7,239 nt of DNA from an uncultured Collinsella sp. Its GTDB lineage: Bacteria > Actinomycetota > Coriobacteriia > Coriobacteriales > Coriobacteriaceae. This document shows positions 1 to 4,835 of this stretch, in pieces; within the stretch, counting starts at the first letter, position 1, and each line of letters opens with the position of its first letter. The position numbers were made by a program, and so were the translations under genes. The DNA lies in assembly GCA_900552875.1 (NCBI GenBank), contig USCS01000074.1, forward strand, positions 1 to 7,239, written 5' to 3'. The notes beneath the pieces were generated by a model that was not told the DNA's origin, searched no databases, and worked only from the letters and a program-made list of their open reading frames with translations.

Positions 1-99
1 CGACGCCCGCAGCCTAAGCAGGACAAAGTCTTCAGCAGCTTGGACTGGCTGCTCCACATGAGAACCGTTCAGCGGTTCGGGGAAACCGTTGGGCGATAA
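1..99 (+). CDS. Possible 3' end of an unidentified upstream gene (partial)
   Basis: Frame 1 is open from the window edge to a TAA at 97-99, giving a 32-residue tail that ends FGETVGR. I do not recognise it. The only support is that the frame is open; such a short open stretch occurs easily by chance, and one minus-strand frame is also open here. The stretch contains a small inverted repeat (GAACCG at 62-67 with CGGTTC at 73-78) and a 12-mer repeated with two mismatches (AACCGTTCAGCG at 63-74, AACCGTTGGGCG at 84-95). It may therefore be non-coding repeat DNA rather than a gene end. Confidence 0.2.
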   Translation, partial: RRPQPKQDKVFSSLDWLLHMRTVQRFGETVGR

Positions 100-100
100 A

Positions 101-130
101 ATATTCTCGCAAGCTGATAATATTCTTGCA
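101..130 (+). repeat. Imperfect 11-bp direct repeat upstream of ridA
   Basis: ATATTCTCGCA (101-111) and ATATTCTTGCA (120-130) differ at one base and start 19 bp apart, nearly two helical turns, so both lie on about the same face of the DNA. They sit in an AT-rich patch upstream of the ridA hairpin. A GATAAT hexamer (116-121) between them resembles a -10 box, but no good -35 lies 16-18 bp upstream. A weak alternative promoter is TTGCAT (126-131), a 17-bp gap, then TACTAT (149-154). The tandem spacing suggests a regulator site, but this is unproven. Confidence 0.3.
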
Positions 131-162
131 TCAAACAGAAACCTTGAGTACTATCCCAATCA

Positions 163-210
163 AGCGCGGTGTTCAGACCGAACTGTGCCTCCCGGTGTGA
201 ACACCGCGCT
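163..210 (+). promoter_or_regulatory. Long hairpin in the ridA leader
   Basis: AGCGCGGTGTTCA (163-175) is perfectly complementary to TGAACACCGCGCT (198-210), a 13-bp stem. After a G-G mismatch (176/197), four more pairs form between ACCG (177-180) and CGGT (193-196), leaving a 12-nt loop (181-192). No U-tract follows the stem, so it does not look like an intrinsic terminator. It ends 33 nt before the ridA start codon and leaves the ribosome binding site free. Possible roles are a 5' mRNA stabiliser, a protein-binding RNA element, or a DNA operator. It matches no riboswitch family I know. Confidence 0.5.
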
Positions 211-243
211 CACGCTCTCTCAATTGATCGTAAGGAGAAAAAC

Positions 244-621
244 ATGAGCAAGACCGTCGTGTCTTCCGATAACGCACCCGCAGCCATCGGCCCGTATTCC
301 CCCGGTATCCAGGCCGGCAACATGGTGTTCCTGTCCGGCCAGCTGGGCATCGATCCCGCGACCGGCAAGATGCCCGAGGGCGTCGAGGCCCAGGCCAAGC
401 AGTCCCTCGCCAACGTCGAGGCCCTGCTGACCGCTGCCGGCGCTACCTTTGCCGATGTCGTCAAGACCACGGTCTACCTGGCCGACATCGCCGACTTCGC
501 CGCCGTGAACGAGATCTACGCCTCCAAGTTTGAGGCCCCGTTCCCCGCGCGCAGCGCCTTCCAGGTTGCCGCCCTTCCGGCTGGCGGTCTGGTCGAGATC
601 GAGGTCGTTGCCGCTCTCTAA
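244..621 (+). CDS. ridA: RidA family enamine/imine deaminase
   Basis: This 125-residue protein belongs to the RidA (YjgF/YER057c/UK114) family, and its length is typical of these small homotrimeric cytosolic enzymes. RidA hydrolyses reactive enamines/imines such as 2-aminoacrylate, made by PLP-dependent dehydratases and ammonia-lyases, to keto acids and ammonia. The family landmarks are present: IGPYS near the N-terminus (Tyr18), SGQLGIDP (31-38), VKTTVYLAD (73-81), and the signature PARSAFQVAALP with Arg103, followed by Glu118. By alignment from memory these match the catalytic/ligand residues Tyr17, Arg105 and Glu120 of E. coli RidA. The ATG start is set by AAGGAG (232-237) six bases upstream and by the usual family N-terminus (MSKT). 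An in-frame GTG at 169 lies inside the leader hairpin and is rejected. The gene converges on the regulator at 734-1390. A role beside the purine genes is inferred. Confidence 0.93.
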   Translation: MSKTVVSSDNAPAAIGPYSPGIQAGNMVFLSGQLGIDPATGKMPEGVEAQAKQSLANVEALLTAAGATFADVVKTTVYLADIADFAAVNEIYASKFEAPFPARSAFQVAALPAGGLVEIEVVAAL

Positions 622-651
622 GGCGTTGGCCACAACTAAACATGATATGCA

Positions 652-689
652 AAAAGACCCTGCAGCGCGTGCGAGCTGCAGGGTCTTTT
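652..689. terminator. Bidirectional intrinsic terminator between ridA and the regulator gene
   Basis: AAAAGACCCTGCAGC (652-666) and GCTGCAGGGTCTTTT (675-689) form a perfect 15-bp stem around an 8-nt loop (667-674). The GC-rich core is flanked by A residues on the left and T residues on the right, so the transcript from either strand ends the hairpin in U residues. It lies 30 bases after the ridA stop and about 45 bases after the stop of the minus-strand regulator, as expected for a terminator shared by convergent genes. Confidence 0.9.
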
Positions 690-733
690 ATCAAGTGACG
701 GATCGCTTGTGGAGCCGCACTCCATTTTGCTCG

Positions 734-1390
734 TTAGCCTTCCTTGCGGACTTTTTGCAGGTAGCGGTAGACGCTGGGCTCCGAGATGCCCAGCGAGGTG
801 GCGGCGCAGGCCACGGCGCCCTTGAGCATGAACACCCCGTTGCCGTTGAGGTGGCGAATGACATCCACGCGGTCGCTCTGACCAAGCGACGCTACATCCA
901 GCCCGCGCGCGCTCAGCAACTCGGCAATGCTGCGGTCGATGAGCTCCTGTGTGGACTCCGAAAGGCTTTCGACCTCGATAGGGGCGGGCTCCGTGCGCGT
1001 CGGCGCCGCGTCGAAGCACGCCATGAGCTGCTGCGCCATGGCGTTGATGGAGCGCACGGTCGAGAGGTCGGTGTTAACGCAGAGCATACCGACGATCTCG
1101 TCATTCTCGCGGATAAAGTACGTCGCTGACTCCAACGTCTTGCCTCCGGCGCCGCGGCCCTCGTAGCCCGTAATAAACGGCAGGTCGCGATACTTGGCGT
1201 CGTGCATGATCTTGAGCGCCAGATCGGTGGCGGGGCCGCCGACCTTGCGGCCGCTCACGATGCCGTTGCGAATATCGACGATGGCGTGGTCGGGATCCGA
1301 GAAATCGTGCAGCACGATTTCGCTGTTTTTGCCGAGTATCTGCTCCAGAAAATCGACCATCGGCAAAAAGCGACGTACGGTCTCGTTCAC
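734..1390 (-). CDS. YheO/DauR-type transcriptional regulator (PAS-like domain plus C-terminal HTH)
   Basis: A 218-residue DNA-binding regulator. Residues about 8-118 form the YheO-type PAS-like sensor domain, with the typical run EIVLHDF (24-30), DHAIVDIRNG and SGRKVGGPATDLAL (46-59). The C-terminal 44 residues form the DauR-like helix-turn-helix: a first helix around LNGNGVFMLKGAV, then ISEPSVYRYL (202-211) as the likely recognition helix. A polar linker rich in Glu, Ser and Pro joins the two. The start is GTG at 1388-1390 because AAAGGAG (complement of 1397-1403) lies six bases upstream and the family similarity begins there. Upstream in-frame starts at 1441 and 1531 lack such a site and would add unrelated sequence. 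E. coli DauR answers to D-arginine; the ligand here is unknown. It is divergent from the permease-ssnA-ygfK genes, the usual arrangement for a local regulator, so control of them is inferred. Confidence 0.88.
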   Translation of the reverse strand: MNETVRRFLPMVDFLEQILGKNSEIVLHDFSDPDHAIVDIRNGIVSGRKVGGPATDLALKIMHDAKYRDLPFITGYEGRGAGGKTLESATYFIRENDEIVGMLCVNTDLSTVRSINAMAQQLMACFDAAPTRTEPAPIEVESLSESTQELIDRSIAELLSARGLDVASLGQSDRVDVIRHLNGNGVFMLKGAVACAATSLGISEPSVYRYLQKVRKEG

Positions 1391-1463
1391 GGGCAACTCC
1401 TTTGGGTGAAATCGGAAATGTTCATAACAAATTTTTCTCATGGTAACACGCTGCCCATCATCT

Positions 1464-1478
1464 CGTATATCCGCAGGT
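1464..1478 (-). promoter_or_regulatory. Candidate operator half-site 1
   Basis: On the minus strand this reads ACCTGCGGATATACG. It matches the plus-strand sequence at 1571-1585 at 13 of 15 positions, nine of them consecutive (ACCTGCGGA). It lies 73 bp upstream of the regulator start, where an autoregulatory site would be plausible. No binding protein is known; the divergent PAS-HTH regulator is the natural candidate. Confidence 0.35.
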
Positions 1479-1570
1479 ACATTGCGTAATGCAGACGAAC
1501 GGTAGGAATTTAGCGGTAAACGGTCGACCAAAAGAAAAGTTAGATGTTATTTTGACCAGACACTTTCCTG

Positions 1571-1585
1571 ACCTGCGGAAATGCG
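1571..1585 (+). promoter_or_regulatory. Candidate operator half-site 2
   Basis: ACCTGCGGAAATGCG is the inverted partner of the site at 1464-1478. It begins 56 bp upstream of the -35 box proposed for the permease, and its centre is about 84 bp upstream of the expected transcription start, a distance compatible with an activator or with looping to the other copy. It overlaps a second dyad, GAAAT-N5-ATTTC (1578-1592), and adjoins the perfect 10-bp palindrome TTCAGCTGAA (1590-1599). Confidence 0.35.
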
Positions 1586-1626
1586 TTATTTCAGCTGAAG
1601 AATAGTCTGATAACAAAAAATTATTA

Positions 1627-1655
1627 TTGAGAATGAGAATCATCTTTAATACGAT
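1627..1655 (+). promoter_or_regulatory. Sigma70-type promoter of the permease gene
   Basis: TTGAGA (1627-1632, five of six to TTGACA) and TACGAT (1650-1655, four of six to TATAAT) are separated by the ideal 17 bp. An A/T-rich run just upstream (1613-1626) could serve as an UP element. Transcription would start near 1662 and leave a leader of about 80 nt. It is the best-spaced promoter I find in the gap. Confidence 0.5.
1629..1647 (+). promoter_or_regulatory. Fur-like box overlapping the permease promoter
   Basis: The 19 bases here match the classical Fur box (GATAATGATAATCATTATC) at 14 positions. They contain the tandem hexamers GAGAAT GAGAAT and a short dyad, ATGA-GAA-TCAT (1633-1643). The site spans the end of the -35 box and most of the spacer, where a bound repressor would block RNA polymerase. 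The match comes from a proteobacterial consensus, and AT-rich promoters give chance hits, so iron (or other metal) control is only a possibility. Confidence 0.3.
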
Positions 1656-1742
1656 ATGCAATGAAGGCACAACCTCAACCCCGCACTGCGTCACAATAGA
1701 GCGTTAGATGCGAAAACAACTACTTCGAGGATTGGTGGTCAA

Positions 1743-3137
1743 ATGACCCAGGAGACGGTTACGAACGGCACTGAAGCCCTGTTCACTCGCGAAGGCATGC
1801 CTCCCGTTAAGGAAATGATCCCGTGTGCCCTTCAGCACGTACTGGCATCGTTTGCCGGCATCATTACCCCGGCGGTCATCATGGCCGGCGTCTACGGCTT
1901 TAATAGCCAGCAGAGTACCGACATCATCCAGGTCGCGCTCATTCTTTCGGCGATCGATACGGCCCTTCAGGCCTTCGCTCCCTTCCGTCGCATCGGCGGC
2001 GGCCTGCCCATCGTCATGGGCGTTTCGTTCGCGTTCCTGCCGGCCCTGCAGGCCATGGGTGCCTCGGGCTTTAGCTTTGGTGCGCTGCTGGGCGGCGAGA
2101 TCGTCGGCGGCGCCGTCGCGGTCCTCTTTGGTCTGGCCTACAGCAAGATCAAGTGGCTGTTCCCGCCCGTCGTGACCGGTACGGTCATCTTCTCCATTGG
2201 CGTCTCTCTCTATCCCACGGCCGTCAAGTATATGGCCGGCGGTATGGGCACGCCGCTGTGGGGCACCCCGCAGGCGTGGTGCGTCGCTCTTATCACCTTC
2301 GCCGTGGTCTTTGCGCTCGCCAACTTTGGCAAGGGCACGCTCAAGCTGGGATCCGTGTTCTTTGGCATGATCGTTGGCATGATCGTCTCCATCCCCTTTG
2401 GCATGATCGACTTCTCCAGCGTCGCCACCGCTCAGGTCTTCGCCCTTCCCAAGCTCATGCCCTACGCGCTCGAGTTTGATCCCGAGGTCTGCATTACCCT
2501 CGCCGTCGTGTTCCCCATGGTCGCCATCCAGGTTATCGGCGACGTCTCCGCTGCCTGCCTTGGTTCCATCGACCGTATGCCCACCGAGCGCGAGCTCTCC
2601 GGCGCTATCGTGTCCCAGGGCCTCACCTCTATGGTCGGCGGCCTGCTGGGCGGTCTTCCCACCAGCGCCCTTGGCCAGAACGTGGGCATCATCTGCTCCA
2701 ACAAGGTCGTCAACAAGTGGGTCTTTGTGATCATCGCGGCCGTCTTTGCCATCGCCGGTCTGTTCCCGCAGCTCTCTGCTGTCCTTTCCGCTATCCCGCA
2801 GCCCGTCATCGGCGGCGCGACCGTCGGCGTCTTTGGCACCATCACCATGAACGGCGTGCGCATGTTCACCCGCGAGGGCCTCACGCAGCGCACTACCACC
2901 ATCGTCGGCACCTCCGTCGTCTTTGGCCTGGGTATCTGGATGGCCAGCGGTTGCCTTGCCGGCGAGGGTATGCCCGCCTGGGTGTCCACCGTCATCGGCT
3001 CCAATGCCGTAACCCCCACCGCCATCATGGCCATTGTCCTTAACCTGATCCTTCCGCAGACGCCGGTCGTGGCTCAGCACATCGATGCTGCCAAGGACGC
3101 TGCCGTGGATCTGGTCTTGCCCGAGAGCAAGAAGTAA
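1743..3137 (+). CDS. NCS2 (nucleobase-ascorbate transporter) family purine/uracil permease
   Basis: A 464-residue, very hydrophobic polytopic membrane protein of the NCS2/NAT family, which import nucleobases with protons. Landmarks are LQHVLASFAGIITPAVI in TM1 (Gln31-His32), GGLPIVMGVSFAFLP in TM3 (87-100), VIGDVSA in TM8 (264-270), and GLPTSALGQNVG, which leads into the NAT signature (Gln312-Asn313). Length and the polar ends fit 12-14 segments. Aligned from memory to E. coli XanQ, TM1 His31 (here His32), Asp276 (Asp267) and Gln324-Asn325 are kept, but Glu272 is Gln263 and Asp304 is Gln292. The signature is also odd, ending SNK (319-321) where Thr-Arg/Gly is usual. The ATG at 1743 has only modest Shine-Dalgarno options (GAGGA at 1727-1731, or GGTGG at 1734-1738). 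The neighbouring ssnA and ygfK point to xanthine, urate or another purine as substrate, but substrate and coupling cannot be fixed from sequence. Confidence 0.9.
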   Translation: MTQETVTNGTEALFTREGMPPVKEMIPCALQHVLASFAGIITPAVIMAGVYGFNSQQSTDIIQVALILSAIDTALQAFAPFRRIGGGLPIVMGVSFAFLPALQAMGASGFSFGALLGGEIVGGAVAVLFGLAYSKIKWLFPPVVTGTVIFSIGVSLYPTAVKYMAGGMGTPLWGTPQAWCVALITFAVVFALANFGKGTLKLGSVFFGMIVGMIVSIPFGMIDFSSVATAQVFALPKLMPYALEFDPEVCITLAVVFPMVAIQVIGDVSAACLGSIDRMPTERELSGAIVSQGLTSMVGGLLGGLPTSALGQNVGIICSNKVVNKWVFVIIAAVFAIAGLFPQLSAVLSAIPQPVIGGATVGVFGTITMNGVRMFTREGLTQRTTTIVGTSVVFGLGIWMASGCLAGEGMPAWVSTVIGSNAVTPTAIMAIVLNLILPQTPVVAQHIDAAKDAAVDLVLPESKK

Positions 3138-3153
3138 CCAATTCGGTGCTATT

Positions 3154-3185
3154 CGTCGGCGGACGCATCGCCTCGTCCGCCGACG
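3154..3185 (+). other. Intercistronic GC-rich hairpin after the permease
   Basis: CGTCGGCGGACG (3154-3165) pairs perfectly with CGTCCGCCGACG (3174-3185), a 12-bp stem with an 8-nt loop, 16 bases after the permease stop. No U-tract follows, so an intrinsic terminator is unlikely. A stabiliser of the permease mRNA 3' end, or a partial attenuator that sets the permease-to-enzyme ratio, fits better. Confidence 0.55.
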
Positions 3186-3189
3186 TCAC

Positions 3190-3253
3190 GCGGCGCCAAG
3201 CCGCACTTCAAAGGGTTGTCCCTTTGGTGAAGCGTTGACGGGAGAGGGCCCGT
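3190..3253 (+). other. Series of smaller hairpins before ssnA
   Basis: Three further inverted repeats follow in quick succession. GCGGC (3190-3194) pairs with GCCGC (3200-3204). CAAAGGG (3209-3215) pairs with CCCTTTG (3220-3226) around a 4-nt loop, and outer CTT/AAG pairing extends this to 3206-3232. ACGGG (3238-3242) pairs with CCCGT (3249-3253), followed by only two more T residues (3254-3255). Together with the preceding 12-bp stem, most of the 194-nt gap can fold. None has a convincing terminator tail, so read-through into ssnA is expected. Confidence 0.4.
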
Positions 3254-3331
3254 TTCCGGTGTAGGCCGGCGCTTCGCACTCCGCCATGTCAGAGGTGTCA
3301 AACCCCGCCCCTGATGTTGAAGGGAGCATCC

Positions 3332-4687
3332 ATGCTTCTGGTCGCTAACGGTTCCGTCTTTACTCGCAACGCTCAGACCCCGTTCATTCCAAACGGTGCG
3401 GTCGCCATTGACGGAGATACGATCGTCGAAGTGGGCCCCGAGTGCGAGCTCAAGGCCAAGTACCCGGATGCCGAGTACGTCGACGCCCAGGGCAACCTCA
3501 TCATGCCCGGACTTATCAACTGCCACACCCACATCTACTCGGGTCTGGCGCGCGGCCTTGCCATTAAGGGCTGCAATCCCACCAACTTCCTGGAGATTCT
3601 TGAGCAGCAGTGGTGGAAGATCGACGACAACCTGACGCTCGACGGCACCAAGGCAAGCGCCTATGCCACGATTTTGGACTCCATTCGCGATGGCGTCACC
3701 ACGATCTTCGATCACCATGCGAGCTTCTGTGAGATCCCGGGTAGCCTCTTTACCATTAAGGACGCAGCTCAGGAGCTGGGCATGCGTTCGTGCCTGTGCT
3801 ACGAGGTCTCCGATCGCCGCGGCCAGGAAAAGTGCGACCAGGCCATTGCCGAGAACGCTGAGTTTGCCCAGTGGGCCGCCAAGGAGCGTCGCGATAACGA
3901 CAACCATATGATCGCCGCCATGTTTGGCGGTCACGCCACCTTTACGCTGTCGGACGAGACCATGGACAAGATGGCCGAGGCCAACAACGGCCTGACCGGC
4001 TTCCACATCCATGTGTGCGAGGGCATGAACGACGTGTGGGATTCCCGCCTCAACCGCGGCGGCATCAGTCCCGTCGAGCGCCTGCTGCAGCACAACCTGC
4101 TGGGTCCCGACACCATGCTGGGCCACTGCATCCACGTGACGCCTGCCGAGATGGATATCGTCAAGGAGTCCGGCACCTGGCTCGTCAACAACCCCGAATC
4201 CAATATGGGCAACGCCGTAGGCTGCGCCCCCGTGCTCGAGTTCTTCCGCCGCGGCATTCCCGTGTGCATGGGCACCGACGCCTACACCCACGATATGCTC
4301 GAGAGCCTCAAGGTCTTCCTGATCATTCAGCGTCACAACGCCGCCATGCCCAACGTGGGCTGGTGCGAGGCCATGACGATGCTGTTCGAGAACAACGCCA
4401 AGATGGCGAGCAAGTACTTCGATCGCAAGCTCGGTGTGCTCGAGGCCGGCGCTGCCGCCGACGTCATCGTCATGGACTACAAGCCCTTTACGCCGCTGAG
4501 CGAGGAGAACATCGACGGCCACATGCTCTTTGGCATGATGGGCAAAAACTGCCGCACCACCATCATCAACGGCCGCGTCCTGTACAAGGATCGCGAGTTC
4601 GTTGGCATTGATGAGGAAAAGATCAACGCGTGGACCATGGCTGAGTCCAAGAAGCTCTGGAGCACGCTCAACGATCGCGCCTACTAA
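3332..4687 (+). CDS. ssnA: Putative aminohydrolase SsnA (amidohydrolase superfamily)
   Basis: A 451-residue cytosolic metal-dependent hydrolase, close to the roughly 440 residues of E. coli SsnA. The metal site is visible in order: HxH in LINCHTHIYSGLARG (His65, His67), His227 and Glu230 in HIHVCEG, His265 in GHCIHV, and Asp316 in GTDAYTHD. NNPESNMGNAVG is the substrate-loop motif shared with guanine deaminase and atrazine-type hydrolases. The exact substrate is not established from sequence; genetic work in gut bacteria places ssnA among the genes needed for anaerobic uric-acid/purine breakdown. The start is the ATG at 3332, with GAAGGGAG (3319-3326) five bases upstream. An in-frame ATG at 3314 would place this ribosome site inside the gene, lacks its own, and adds six residues before the usual LLVANG start. 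ssnA lies between the permease and ygfK on the same strand, probably in one operon. Confidence 0.92.
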   Translation: MLLVANGSVFTRNAQTPFIPNGAVAIDGDTIVEVGPECELKAKYPDAEYVDAQGNLIMPGLINCHTHIYSGLARGLAIKGCNPTNFLEILEQQWWKIDDNLTLDGTKASAYATILDSIRDGVTTIFDHHASFCEIPGSLFTIKDAAQELGMRSCLCYEVSDRRGQEKCDQAIAENAEFAQWAAKERRDNDNHMIAAMFGGHATFTLSDETMDKMAEANNGLTGFHIHVCEGMNDVWDSRLNRGGISPVERLLQHNLLGPDTMLGHCIHVTPAEMDIVKESGTWLVNNPESNMGNAVGCAPVLEFFRRGIPVCMGTDAYTHDMLESLKVFLIIQRHNAAMPNVGWCEAMTMLFENNAKMASKYFDRKLGVLEAGAAADVIVMDYKPFTPLSEENIDGHMLFGMMGKNCRTTIINGRVLYKDREFVGIDEEKINAWTMAESKKLWSTLNDRAY

Positions 4688-4702
4688 TTACAAGTAGATT
4701 CA

Positions 4703-4736
4703 CGCGCGTCGGATGTTTCGCCGCATCCGGCGCGCG
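4703..4736 (+). other. Intercistronic hairpin between ssnA and ygfK
   Basis: CGCGCGTCGGATG (4703-4715) and CATCCGGCGCGCG (4724-4736) form a 13-bp stem with one G-U pair and an 8-nt loop, 15 bases after the ssnA stop. No U-tract follows. Position, size and loop length resemble the hairpin after the permease (3154-3185), suggesting the same role in segmental mRNA stability. A small second dyad, GCGCT (4763-4767) with AGCGC (4773-4777), lies further on. Confidence 0.5.
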
Positions 4737-4835
4737 CATAGGCGGCCTCCGCGGGGTCGCCGGCGCTGTGCTAGCGCTACACCGTATTTGCGCCCGTCGC
4801 GCGGTCTCGCCGGGCGTTACAGAGAGGAGCTCATT

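Larger units (their letters stand above)
1391..1742. promoter_or_regulatory. Divergent control region between the regulator and the permease
   Basis: This 352-bp gap has no credible gene and is much more AT-rich than its surroundings. It carries the regulator's ribosome binding site (1397-1403), two inverted 15-mers (1464-1478 and 1571-1585), the palindromic patch 1578-1599, and the permease promoter with a Fur-like box (1627-1655). A leader of roughly 80 nt precedes the permease start. For the regulator, a possible extended -10 on the minus strand is TGTTATGAA (complement of 1421-1429), but it has no matching -35 and is weak. I found no recognisable riboswitch in the permease leader. Confidence 0.75.

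Noticed and set aside
169..243. Upstream GTG start extending RidA by 25 residues
   Set aside because: It lies inside the leader hairpin, has no ribosome binding site, and the added residues are not part of the RidA fold.
1391..1531. N-terminal extension of the regulator by 47 residues
   Set aside because: The extension is unrelated to the family, runs through the AT-rich control region, and the GTG at 1388-1390 has an excellent AAAGGAG six bases upstream.
1656..1742. Purine riboswitch in the permease leader
   Set aside because: The leader is about 80 nt and shows neither the purine-riboswitch three-way junction pattern nor a terminator/antiterminator pair.
1704..3080. Long minus-strand open frame (458 codons) opposite the permease
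   Set aside because: Its predicted protein is a low-complexity run of Gly, Asp, His and Ala with no family resemblance. It is the expected antisense shadow of a GC-rich gene, and the plus strand encodes a clear NCS2 transporter.
3235..3263. TTGACG as the -35 of an internal ssnA promoter
   Set aside because: No -10-like hexamer lies 16-18 bp downstream, where the sequence is GC-rich. The hexamer sits among the intercistronic hairpins.
3149..4522. Long minus-strand open frame (457 codons) opposite ssnA
   Set aside because: The plus strand encodes SsnA with all metal ligands. The antisense product has no recognisable domain and arises from G/C-ending codons.
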